This document shows, piece by piece, positions 9,635-20,200 of a stretch of 64,000 nucleotides of DNA. The translations under genes and the position numbers were made by a program. The notes beneath the pieces were generated by a model. That model did not search any database and had not been told where the DNA came from. It saw nothing but the letters and a program-made list of their open reading frames with translations. The DNA comes from Penicillus capitatus (Eukaryota; Chlorophyta): assembly GCA_965649825.1 (NCBI GenBank), contig OZ287696.1, positions 310,001 through 374,000 on the forward strand. Reading direction: 5' to 3'. Each line of letters opens with the position of its first letter. Position 1 is the stretch's first letter.

Positions 9635-12064
9635 ATGTGGGTCTTCTTTTCGCTCGTCAGCGTCGCCCTCGTATGCGTCGTTGCTTGGCTGTAAGAACCC
9701 TCCATCATTTCAGAGGTGACAGTGGTGTGCGACAACTGCGATGACAGGCTTTATCGTTATCCGCTGAAGAATGTCGGTTTTGGCGTGCGGATGGCAGTGG
9801 GAATAGCCTGGCTGACATCTATCTCCATCATTGCCTTCATCCCTGTCGATCTCTGGGCTACTCTGCGCGACCAGAATGTAAATCAAATCTATGTCATGTG
9901 GGAAATCTCTTTCTGGTGAACTGCTCTGTCGCTGGATCTGCCATTGTGCCAACGACGCTTTCCAGGTCAACTCAGTTCTTGACATGGGTGGGAATTCCGC
10001 TGTACATGGGCTACGTCGACTCCGGAGCGTTTAGTCATCTTGGAAAGTGAGATTGGTGCTGTGAGAGTGCGAGATGGTACAGGGGGTGTTGCCACAGAAT
10101 TCTTGGCAGTATACGCGACAATCTCCTGTTCTATGGTGTTCTGTTGGGGCTCTCTATCATCGGTATCTCTCCCCCTGTGTCTATCGATCGTCTTCTCCTC
10201 AGTTTCTTGTGCTAGGTATCCTGTTTGTCATGTCAGCTGGAAATCTTTCCTTCCGCGCTCTGCCCGGAACCTGCGTTGCCTTGACAAACATGTTTGGTAA
10301 GATCAATAGAGGTGATCTTTATGATCAGTTAACATTTTTCTGTGTTCAGGACTGACAGTCGTTGTCTTTCTACTTGGATATGGATTGGTACGCCGCCTCT
10401 CGTTTTTGGACGGACCAAAGAAGACAGACATGTGTCTAGGTGTCTTTTCCTCGATCGACATGGAGACTGTCAGATCTGGAAGCCCAGCTCAAGCAAAGGC
10501 ACTACGATATGGGAAAGCTCTCCATGCGAGTGGAAGAAGCGATTGCCGAAATGGAGCGTGTGGTGCGTTTCCTCTTCCATTTGTGCCTACCACGGTCACC
10601 ATCTTCTGCTGTCATGTCAGAATCTGGTTGTCCATGCTTCAGAACGACAGATCTCACGGCGCGATCCTCTGAGACCTTTCATGGACATCGTGTGCATGGA
10701 TTTTATGAAGAGCAAGCCCAGTGGCATCGAACTGGAGAAAGGACAGAGTCTGGATGATCATATCAAACAACTGACATCCGAAGAGCTGGATTATGCTCTA
10801 GACATGCGAGGACTCACCGATCTCCGCCGAAGGGTACGAGATTCGAGCAATCGGTTCGAAGGGGTCAGGACCGAGTACACAGCGACAGTCAAACACGCAT
10901 TGCTTCTCTCGGAAGTCTGTAAAAGGCGGCGCAATCGAGACTATGTTCCTGCAGGAGACAGTCGAGCAGAACCTCTCTATTGGTATGGTCTGTGCGTGAT
11001 CAGTCCGATTCTTGGTCGAGTGGCTGCTGTTATCTTTGCACTGCTCTCTGCAGTGGTCGTGTGGTCAGAGCTCGTAATCGTGGGCCAGCGTGGGTACCTG
11101 TCACCCATTCACTTGCTCATGACATCTGCCAAGACGGAATGGTCTGTCTACTGTGTAACCGTCATTCCACTGGTCTCCATTGCCACTCGGAGACTTCACC
11201 TGACAAGGACGTGTGTATCTAGGCCTATATGTTTTTCTGTACTTATCACACGCTGTTCAATCTGGCAGCATTTAGATTCTATCATCTGATTCCTAAGGCA
11301 TCTCCTTCGTACAGCCTGCTGCTGAACGGCAGTTTAATGTGTCGCTTTGCGGCGCCTCTGGCTTACAACTTTCTCCACGTCATCCAAATCATCAAAAAAG
11401 GAGAAGGTGCGTTCGGCCTACGGATGGATGGAGAATGGCATGAGGAGTTTGTTTTTCTGTTGTGTAGACGATTCCACGGAGTTTTCAAAGGTCATGGGCG
11501 TCATGAAAGTGCTGCCTTTCTTTGGCACACATTTTAATTCTCTGCTTCCCATTCTCCTGCTGATCCACTGTTTGCTCATCTACTTGAATGTCTGGAAGAA
11601 ACTCAGCAATCAGTTTGTACCTGCTCGCTATCAGTTCTGCGAAAATGAAGCCGATGATGATCATTCCAGCAAGGGACGCCTGTTGCTGTTCAAAGAACAG
11701 GAGGCAATAGAACAAGGCAAAAAGATCGGCGAAATTCTGGGAATCACGACGCATCCTCGCGAATCTGATCTCCCGTCCTCTCTGACGCCTATCGAAACCA
11801 ATTTCTCACGGCGTACAAGTTTAGATGCCCCTTTGGCACATGTCGAAGTATCACAGCCATCCACGAACAAACAGTATAGAGACTCTTGATGCATTGCAGG
11901 AAGAGAAGCCGGACGAGAACAGCAAGACAGGAGAGAGTTCCAGTCGCCTGGACAACATCTTTTCATCGTTGACAGGAAGCAGCTCCCGTGGGTTGCTCCC
12001 TGTCGATGCCCCAGAAGCGACATCGCAGAAAAAGACAGGATGGAAACGATGGATGTCCAGATAG
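9635..12064 (+). CDS. LMBRD2: LMBR1 domain-containing protein 2 (polytopic membrane protein)
   Basis: Multi-pass membrane protein of the LMBR1 family, linked in animals to GPCR/beta-adrenergic signalling. Eleven exons: 9635-9690, 9748-9915, 9966-10046, 10098-10137, 10203-10296, 10350-10387, 10440-10562, 10621-11172, 11223-11406, 11468-11841, 11900-12064; introns 50-65 bp; 624 aa. Alignment landmarks: YVMWEISFWSTQFLTWVG, YVDSGAFSHLGK, VVVFLLGYGLVSFPRSTW, coiled segment LEAQLKQRHYDMGKL, then the second membrane half with LLSAVVVWSELV, FRFYHLIPKASPSYSLLLNG and SKVMGVMKVLPFFG. The C-terminus is a hydrophilic, Ser-rich tail ending TGWKRWMSR. The start Met gives an immediate first membrane helix (MWVFFSLVSVALVCVVAWL). 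Convergent with ALG7, 60 bp between stops. Confidence 0.9.
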
Positions 12065-12124
12065 TACGTGTGTGCGTGTCCCTTGTATACTCCGTAAGAC
12101 AGACGGTCATGTTTAAGTATCACA

Positions 12125-13321
12125 TTACTTGTACCATCCATGGAGACACCATCTCAGTACGAAAGCGAAACAGCATGACATGTATTGAATGATGAGTACT
12201 CGAATACAAAGCCACTCTTCTGAACAGGGTCCCATCACATAAAGGATCAGATTGATCAAATTCCACTGGGGAACAGCATAGAGCCGACCGTCGGATTTCT
12301 CATAGCGTGGTAGTCGATGTCTGGGACAGTGAACGATTTGTAAGAGCTGAGGCAGCGAGTAGCAGAAATTGATGAGCTGAGGGATCAGAAAGATCAGAAG
12401 CGTTTCGCTAAAGTGCCCCAGGATCCCGGCAACGGCGATGCACATTCCGGCAAAATTGGTAAATGTGTCGCCCACAAATACTTGCGCAGGAAACCAATTA
12501 AACCCCAAAAGCGCAAAGGTCGTTGTCGCCAAAGGCAGCATCAAAAAGAGTGAGAACAAATGACCACTCTGCACCGTTGCGTTACCAGCAGCATTGCCCA
12601 CGATCTCGATCAAATTGTGAACCGAAATGCCACAGGCAATGAGAAATGTTTGACCCGCTTCTAGCCCGTTCACTCCTGCAAGGATATTAATAGCATTGGC
12701 ACAGAAAATGGTAAGCAGCACCATGTAGATCTTGTAGAGCGCCCCCAATTCCAAAAACGCACCGAGCCATGGACGCAGCGGTTTTGGGATCAGAATTCCT
12801 GTCCCTCCAGAATACGACACCAACAAAGGAAGTGCAGCAATGCCGGGAAGCGTCATCTTGACGCTCCAACGGATGTTCAGTACATCGTCAGCGAATCCAA
12901 GAAAGAGCATGAAGCAGATAGTGGCCAATGCAGCATTGTAATCCATGATCCATTCGACGAGATCACTCTCTTTTGCAAAGTACTGCGATCCTGTGGCGTC
13001 GTAAACGTGTAGATACTCAAAAAGAATGAGACAGAGAAGGTAGATGACGCCAACAGCCAGTCCCAATGCCTCCGGAACGGGTTTCTCCCCGCCCTCTGTT
13101 CCACGTTTGTTGATATCTTTTCCAAAGATCCCGGCCTTAAGGTTCAATGCAGCAACAAAAGGCACCAGCCATTGCGTGGCGAGAAATCCTAGATAGCTGA
13201 CAAGTGCACTGGCAGCGATAGAGTACTGGAGACGCCGTTCCTCGACGAACAGGAAGGCAAAGATGACGGGAAAGAAGCCGAGAAAAGCGAGCGCAAAGAG
13301 ATGGCGTTGACGAGGGAGCAT
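12125..13321 (-). CDS. ALG7: UDP-GlcNAc:dolichyl-phosphate GlcNAc-1-phosphotransferase
   Basis: First enzyme of N-glycan assembly at the ER membrane: moves GlcNAc-1-P from UDP-GlcNAc to dolichyl phosphate; the tunicamycin target. Single exon, 398 aa, close to the usual 400-410. Visible family motifs: FGKDINKRGTEGGEKPVPEA (substrate loop), LGFADDVLNIRWSVK (Asp-rich metal site), NAINILAGVNGLEAGQ, GFNWFPAQVFVGDTF, and the loop HCPRHRLPRYEK. About ten hydrophobic helices. The frame is open upstream to 13615, but the Met at 13321 starts a hydrophobic segment as expected, and only 18 bp then separate it from the ATG of the divergent CobW gene. Lack of introns contrasts with the neighbours. Confidence 0.92.
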   Translation of the reverse strand: MLPRQRHLFALAFLGFFPVIFAFLFVEERRLQYSIAASALVSYLGFLATQWLVPFVAALNLKAGIFGKDINKRGTEGGEKPVPEALGLAVGVIYLLCLILFEYLHVYDATGSQYFAKESDLVEWIMDYNAALATICFMLFLGFADDVLNIRWSVKMTLPGIAALPLLVSYSGGTGILIPKPLRPWLGAFLELGALYKIYMVLLTIFCANAINILAGVNGLEAGQTFLIACGISVHNLIEIVGNAAGNATVQSGHLFSLFLMLPLATTTFALLGFNWFPAQVFVGDTFTNFAGMCIAVAGILGHFSETLLIFLIPQLINFCYSLPQLLQIVHCPRHRLPRYEKSDGRLYAVPQWNLINLILYVMGPCSEEWLCIRVLIIQYMSCCFAFVLRWCLHGWYK

Positions 13322-13339
13322 GACGATGGTGTACCTGAA

Positions 13340-14845
13340 ATGACAGACGCGTCGGACGACGAGATTCCTGACCTCACCGAATTGGATCTCAGTCAGCATC
13401 CATTTACAACCTCTCGCCTTCCGTTCGATCCTCTCTCTATTGGCAGACCCTGAGCCATGCGAAGCTGAGGTGTCTCGAAAACCAGACGTGGAAACGGCCG
13501 CCATCGAGAGCAAGGTGGTCCCTGTGACGCTTATTACGGGTAGACGGTGTAAAAGAGTGAGATGGTGTGATGTGGACGAGCCGTGTAGGGTACTTGGGAT
13601 CCGGAAAGAGCACACTCGTTCGCTACATCTTGACAGCGGAACACGGATTTCGTATCGCCGTCATCGTAAATGAGTATGGCGATTCCTCGGGCATCGAACA
13701 GTCTGTCATCGAAGCACCGGATGTGATCACTCTTTATCGCATTCCTATCTCACACTTTCTTGCTTTAGGGCGAGAAGATGATTGCCACCGATTGGCTAGA
13801 ATTATCAAATGGCTGCCTCTGTTGCAGCGTCAAGAGCGATTTTGTCTCGGCATTGGAAGGATTGATGGGCACACGTCGCGATCGATTTGATTACATTCTG
13901 ATAGAAACGACAGGCCTCGCTAATCCAGGACCCGTCGCAGCTTCTCTCTGGACAGATACCGAACTGGAATCTGCGATTCGTTTAGATTCGATTATAACAG
14001 TCGTCGATGCCAAGAACATCACCAGACATCTGGAATTGGATATCTATCATGCACAGACGAACGAAGCACAACAGCAGTTAGCCTACGCCGATATGATTCT
14101 TCTCAACAAAGCAAGAACACCCAATCTGCTGTTTCACTCTGAGAAAGACATCCATCTGCCCAGATGGATTTGGTGTCCACAGAAGAGGCCAGCGAGATTC
14201 AACAGGTGCTTTTCTCCGTGAATGCCTCAGCCGAGGTGGTATGGACAACGCGATGTTGTCTGGATATAGCTCGGCTGCTCAATCGAAATGCCTATGGAGC
14301 AGAGTCTGTGTCGCGCACTGAGGATTTCGTTCATGACTCCTCCCCTGTCTGTTCTCCATATTACGCGAACTATCCGTTCAGTCTTCCACGTCACACCTGT
14401 AGAAAGAAACGAAATAGAAAGGGAATGCATTCGCCTGACGTCGGGACAGTTGCCCTGACAATGGAGGAACCACTTGACCGTGACATGTCGATCTTCTCGT
14501 TCTTGAAAAGCGTTTTCAGCAGAGAGTTGGTGTTTTAGATTTGAAACGTGGATCAATGATTTGCTGTGGGGAGAAAGATCCCAAGCCGAGGATGTCTTTC
14601 GCATGAAGGGGTTGTTGAATTTTGAAGGATCAATTCGCAAACATGTCCTGCAGGTATTGCATGATTATGTATACGGCAGACAGACCCTGATGTGACGGAT
14701 CCAGGCTGTGCATGAACTCTATGAAATCACTGAAGGAATGAAATGGCCAGAACAGGAGACCCGCCGAACGAAGCTCGTTCTTATTGGCCGGCGGCTCCAC
14801 TTCCAAACCCTCTTCTCATCTCTGCAAAAATGCCGAGTAGTGTAA
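13340..14845 (+). CDS. CobW/COG0523 GTPase, CBWD/ZNG1 type metallochaperone
   Basis: G3E-family GTPase; eukaryotic CBWD/ZNG1 proteins deliver zinc to methionine aminopeptidase. Exons 13340-13391, 13447-13539, 13589-13722, 13769-14110, 14164-14486, 14539-14653, 14705-14845; 399 aa. Landmarks: acidic start MTDASDDEIPDLTELDL; P-loop GYLGSGKST; the metal-binding CXCC motif in LSNGCLCCSVK; FDYILIETTGLANPG (Walker B region); LLNKMDL (NKxD); C-terminal half with INDLLWGERSQAEDVFRMKG and TRRTKLVLIGRRL. The intron at 14111-14163 begins GCAAGA, a GC-AG intron, and is required because removing it joins LLNK to MDL exactly. The ATG was found by splicing; a TTG further in was rejected. Shares a very short divergent promoter with ALG7. 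Confidence 0.9.
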
Positions 14846-15252
14846 GCGCCATCCTGTGACCTGACGACTCCATTCGACTCGGGATTCGCACTCGGGCGGC
14901 ACCGGAAAAGACGAAGAGGAGAGAGAATCCGCCAGGCCAATTGCTTATGCTTGATGCTAATGGGTTGCAGCAGTTCATGATCGATTTCGCCGCTGAGTAG
15001 TGTTCGTCGCCGCCTTCTGTAAGGTGTTCCATCAGTTCTGTCTAGAATGGTTTGTATCCGCCAATCGCGACGATGAAACGAAGCCGCACATGCTTTGGCC
15101 GTTCGAAGGGGCCCACTACGGTTAGAAGAAGCCGCGGCCGTACTGCGCGCTATTGGTAGCTGCTTTCCTACGAAGTCTCTTAAGAGTTTTGATCGTCTTC
15201 GCCGTGTTATTGCCGCTTTGTATTTTGCTCGCCGAAAGACTAGACCGCGAAC
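14846..15252. other. Intergenic, probable promoter region of the secreted-protein gene
   Basis: About 400 bp with only short overlapping frames and no family similarity that I can see. It separates the CobW stop from the ATG at 15253 and most likely contains the CobW 3' end and the upstream region of the next gene. No repeat or RNA gene was recognised. Confidence 0.5.
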
Positions 15253-16251
15253 ATGGTGTCTTTTAAAGCACTCGCGCTTCTTTGCCTTGTCTACATTTCT
15301 TTCGCCACTGCAGCAAATGGTTTTGACATCCTTACGGCTAGACGCGCCGTGCTACAGTCGCCCACCACGTCAACAACAACAATGGCAACAGGAGGAACGG
15401 CCACGGTATCTGCATCTGGACAAGCGACTGGAGGCAGAGGCAGTGTCGCGACGCAAGTTATCGTAAGACAAGGCCCTTCAACGCCTTCCGATCCTTTAAG
15501 AGATGAACTCGTCGATACAGTGGCGGAAGCCATAGACGATGTTGAAAATGGCCAGTCGGCCAAAACCGTCGCAGAAGAGATGGCCGTGGCTTACGCCATA
15601 AGCGTGTCAGAGACTCAAGCGGATGTTATTGTCGAACAGTTGAAAGAGGGAGACAAATGTTCGGACGGTTTTGAAGATCCCGTCAAAACGGCGACGCCAT
15701 TTGCTCGCACCCTGGTCGAGGTTCTCGCCAATGCCTCGACATTTATTGCTTTTGAAGACACAGATGCAGCGATTGCGAAAATTGCAGAGGTCACTGGTGC
15801 GGTCTTTGCCGACACAGAGGCCCTGGCATGCGAGATTGGAGATGATGTGACAGCTCTTGCTGAATCGCTGACAGCCGGATTAACAGAGCCTTATGAGGAA
15901 GTCATGAGATTCGCTTTCATCGCTGTTGCTGGCGAGAGAGAGGATGACGTCATTGCGTTCTCCGTCTCGTCCAATGCCCTCGATGGGAGCTTCATTGACT
16001 TGGCGATGGCACCCGGTTCAATGGAAGAAGCCGAAGATTTTGTGGAAATCCTTCCTGCCTTGGAAGAGTCCTTCCCGCCATGCGGTTCGCGATTCAGAGG
16101 TTGTTGCTTTGCTGAACGCAACAAATGTCGCTGCGGTGGAAGTTGTGAAGCGATTCCTTACGAATTTGATAATTCGGCCTTCTTTGGATATGAGGTGACT
16201 GTGTCTTCGACGCTGGGTCCTTCGGAAGGAGAGATCTGTCTCTGCTCCTGA
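15253..16251 (+). CDS. Secreted acidic protein with Cys-rich C-terminus (unknown)
   Basis: Single exon, 332 aa. A clear signal peptide opens the protein (MVSFKALALLCLVYISFATA, cleavage probably after ATA or AANG). A short Thr/Gly/Ser-rich stretch follows, then a long acidic, Ala/Glu/Asp-rich, helix-prone middle (residues about 80-260) with possible degenerate repeats of the form TVAEAIDDV / KIAEVTGAV / VTALAESLTAG. The last 55 residues hold eight or nine cysteines, including GSRFRGCCFAERNKCRCGGS and a final EICLCS. No catalytic motif was recognised. An extracellular matrix, cell-wall or vacuolar role is possible, but no function is assigned. It lacks introns, unlike most neighbours. Confidence 0.7.
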   Translation: MVSFKALALLCLVYISFATAANGFDILTARRAVLQSPTTSTTTMATGGTATVSASGQATGGRGSVATQVIVRQGPSTPSDPLRDELVDTVAEAIDDVENGQSAKTVAEEMAVAYAISVSETQADVIVEQLKEGDKCSDGFEDPVKTATPFARTLVEVLANASTFIAFEDTDAAIAKIAEVTGAVFADTEALACEIGDDVTALAESLTAGLTEPYEEVMRFAFIAVAGEREDDVIAFSVSSNALDGSFIDLAMAPGSMEEAEDFVEILPALEESFPPCGSRFRGCCFAERNKCRCGGSCEAIPYEFDNSAFFGYEVTVSSTLGPSEGEICLCS

Positions 16252-17193
16252 AGAGCCTGTGCTTATTCTTTGCATCATCCGGGTCTACGAGATAGATCAT
16301 CACACAAACGCATCGGTATAAACGCATGCATAGACGATGTTACGTCTACAAAAGATGAGATGGGTTAAAGCTCTCGTGCTCTTGCTTTGGAAGTTCACAT
16401 AAAATTCAAGTGACAAAAATTGTGTGTTCTGTAAACATCAGCTTGATGGTTTCGAAATGAATGGGACTCGAGACGCCGATCGAGAAACATCGTTTGTCGG
16501 AGAAGCGGGCATGACTTCATTTTGCGATGCTGTGTGTCGATGGCGGCTGCTTTGTGCGAAAGTACAAGAGAATGATTCTGAGGCAATCATCGATACTCTC
16601 ACTCTTCGAACTACGAAACATCACCACCACCTTCAGCAATTGGAGATGCGGTATTGACCAACAGTCTATGGTATAAGCAAAAGTGCTCTCTTCTCTGTCA
16701 TTCTCTTCTTTTAAGATGCCGAACTTGAGAATGAAATAGCGCGTAGATAAAGGTACAATCGCATTTCAGGGTTACAGAGAGACAGAGTCTACGAGCCTGT
16801 TAGTGATGGATCCTATGCTATTTGACAGTATCTACATTGCCTTATGTTCTCTTGCTATAGCTTTGGAAGCCTCCTAGAAATGGTCTCCTGTATATCGACA
16901 GTATTCATGTCGCAGTTGTGTGCCCCAATCGTCGATCAACACATGTTCACAAACTGCTTAAAAGTTCAACGACTCTTACGACCATCAGATTGTAATTGAC
17001 ATGTGCCAATTGGAATAGCACGGGATCCTTCAACATTTGATAAGGCAATATTCAGGGAAACATGGGACAACGCACAAGGAAGAGTATTCAAGCTATCGAA
17101 CACACAGACGGCAAAAATGAGCAGGGTAAGAAATGATCTGACAAGGGAAAACGATCATGAATGTTGGAATTGTATGACAGGCATGGAATCAGA
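16252..17193. other. Long non-coding stretch downstream of two converging genes
   Basis: About 940 bp between the secreted-protein stop and the end of the minus-strand ZNFX1-like gene. AT-richer than its surroundings; the longest frame (16424-16657, plus) has no family likeness and no good splice partners. It probably holds the two 3' UTRs. No tRNA or snRNA motif was recognised, but a structured RNA cannot be excluded by eye. Confidence 0.45.
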
Positions 17194-17274
17194 AGCCAAA
17201 TCGATCAGCTTCTTCTGCTGTTATACGCGCATTAAGCCAAATCGATCAGCTTCTTCTGCTGTTATACGCGCATT
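17194..17274. repeat. 41-bp direct tandem duplication (two copies) at the 3' end of a coding region
   Basis: The unit beginning AGCCAAATCGATCAGCTTC is present at 17194-17234 and again at 17235-17274/5 with no spacer and essentially no divergence. The copies straddle the stop codon of the minus-strand ZNFX1-like gene. Because 41 is not a multiple of three, the duplication shifts the frame at the very end of the protein. Confidence 0.9.
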
Positions 17275-20200
17275 TCCAGAAGACAGCTGGTGATGGCCGC
17301 CGCCAATAGTCGCTCCACAATCTGGGCATCGACTTTGTTCCATTGCTCCGCCACATTCGCCAATGATATACCAATGACCGTTGGGGCATCGATACAAATG
17401 GCCACGAGTTTGATTCACACTTATACGTGGATCAACAGCAACAACTGTCCGCAGAAGTCTAATCTGATCTTCGATGGGAAGTCGATCAAAACGCTGCTTC
17501 AAAACTTGCAACTCGGATTGCTGCCTTCTTATCTTCTCTCTCTGCACGGGCCACAGTATCGTTAGAAGAAGCGCTGGAGGTTGTACACATTCGTGCTATA
17601 CCCACCTCAGCAGGAGTTCTGCAAACCTCCAGTGCCCTTGATATTCCCTCCTCAATGTTCCGCAGAATTGTGCTTTGGAATTCTTTGACTTTGTCACAGT
17701 GAAAGGGAGAATCTGTCGTTAAGGCATTAGCCAGCATACAACTCGCCGCTGTTGTGACAAATTTCAGCATCTCCAGATAGACTTGGGCAGAATCTGTAAA
17801 TGCATCTGTCATCCTCTTGTTGCTCAACGACTCCTGCGCAGCTTTGATCAGGTTTTTTGCATCCAAATCAACCTTTCGGATCATCGCAAGACCGTTGTTA
17901 ACAATTGACCGATATGATTCAACCTACCAAGAAACAACATACATGCACAAAAGACAGTATATAAGCGATCTATACCGCTTGTCGAGAAAAAGCAGAGTTC
18001 ACGTTTCTGTGAACTTCCAGAGTTCTAATGGCGTAATGCTGACATTGAAACCAGAGTCTTCGACAGTAGACGACTCCAATATAAGACCTGCACGGTGTTT
18101 GGCATGATGGCATATATACAGAAATGACAGAAATTACGCGCAGGCTCTAGACGGATCAGGTTTTGGAACTGTCAGACGACTGAGTTCCATTTCAATCTCT
18201 TCTTGTGACAATTTCTCTTCCTTCGCCTTTCCGAGTATCGCAGAACGAATCTTCTTGTAGATATCAATCGACGGGGTGCTACAACACAACAATGCGCCGC
18301 CTGAAATATCGAGCATGGAATACCGCTGACACATGGCAATGAGTTCCTGATAGTCTCTTGCTCCAGCCATGACCTTTTTCTCAATGTTCTTAAGATTTTG
18401 TATTATTGACAGATTCTGATTCTTATCCGACACATGGGGTTCCGTATCTTTAAGCTGCTGCGCAACTTGTGCGATTTCAGAATTCAGTCGAGCTTGACTT
18501 CGAGAGAACTGCTCGTAAAAAACTCTTTCCATGAGATCGATAGCAGTCTTGTTGATGATGCGCCCGTATCGACGAACAAGTACAATGGGCTTTCTACACA
18601 ACATGCATGTCTTTCTGTTTTCAAACTCAAGCAGTCGCTCTCCAAAGATCGGACTCCTCCATCTGCAACGCGTATTCTGAAATCAGTGCGTCAGAAGGAA
18701 AACTACCTTCCGAATCTGTCTTGCCGGTAGAATTCTGCGATGCCCATGTGGCCGTCGAGCGTGGACGTCAGGAATGCATGTCCGCAGCTGAGCACGATCA
18801 ATGGGTCCTGCGTGAGTTCCTCGTCTGTGAGCTCCCCGTATTTTCGGAACATGATCATGTCCACATCCTTGAAGGCATGACACGATACACAAAACTGTCC
18901 ACATTTGAAGGGCGACTGACCATATTCTTGACTCTGGGGCCAGCATGCACAAGACAGAATTCGGGTGAAGGGCATTCCTCTCCGCAAAGAGATGGACAGC
19001 GACAGCCACATGCAAGTATCTTGTTGCAACGTTGATCGCAAGGAAGTCGGTTGCATGGCGCTCCACATGGCAGATCGCATTCGCCTTCATGCTCGCATTC
19101 CCACGAGCACGGCTCGGCGCATGAGACGCAAGGTTCTGAACATGTCTTGTCACAGCCACGTCTGCGATGCTCGCAGACCACTGAGCATTTCTCCTTGCAT
19201 GGTCCGCAGTCTTGACGGTCTACAGGCGGTATTGAGAGTGGATAGTCGAGCTCAGCAATCTCACCTGGGTGACACTTCTCTCTGCATTCGTGTCCACATA
19301 GAAGTTTCTTGCCGCACAGGGATTGACACCTTCCATGTTCGATCAAGTGAGCATTTGAGTCTGACAGTACAAAATCCGGATTCTTCTTGAGTGTTCGGTC
19401 GAGGCATCCGCCACACTTCCTTTCGCATACGTGGCCGCAACCTTCCATTACGCGGTGGCATCGTTCAGTACATCGAGTTGGGTTATCCAGGAATGTGGCC
19501 TCTTGGTGACACGGCACCATGATCTCATGTCCGCACATCGGCATGCGAACATGGATTTGCTCGGTGCAGTTCTTGGGGTCCTTGCGGAAATTCTCTGCCC
19601 AAGAGCATCTCACATGATAACTGTGGCCATGACGGCACCCCTCCACGCCAACATCAACGTACTCATCGCAGAGAATTCCATTCGGATTGGCCGTTCTGCC
19701 AGAGACACGCTGTCACTAGAGGAAACTGGATCGCTGACGTACTCGAAGCATGGAACATTGGTCTTGACATGACCGCAGGGTAGCTCGATGCTGACGGGGA
19801 TGGCACAGTCGTTCTCCTTGTGGTCCCGGTTCGTCATATGACACCGTCTGCCAAAAAGACAGGCAATCGAGAAAGATCCCGCGTCATTAGCCGATATACC
19901 GTCTGCAGATATGACCACACGGCAACTGCCGGCCGCACGGTTCCTGGCAACCCCCGTCCCCGACGAGGAGATCGAAATGCCTCCAATCTGAGATCTCCGT
20001 TATGTTCTCCGGATGGTTATGGCATTGCAACTGAAACATGAGTACGATAGGACGCATCATCGACAAAACAGTCAGACTACCTTCAACTCGGTTCCGACGC
20101 AACCCTCGTCTCTCATCAGACGCAAGACGTCCCTCCATACTGTGTTCTTGCTGTAGGCTTCCAGGGATTCACTGTTTCCCAGAATATACATTCCTTCCTT

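Noticed and set aside
12125-13615. ALG7 start at 13615
   Set aside because: The extra 98 residues lack family support and overlap CobW exons; Met 13321 begins the first membrane helix.
13440-13673. CobW gene starting at a TTG (13440)
   Set aside because: An upstream exon 13340-13391 with a proper ATG joins in phase across a 55-bp intron and gives a CBWD-like acidic N-terminus.
16252-17193. tRNA or small nuclear RNA in the long gaps
   Set aside because: No cloverleaf-compatible A/B boxes or snRNA motifs were recognised by eye here, at 40167-40645 or at 50825-51605; a covariance-model scan would be decisive.
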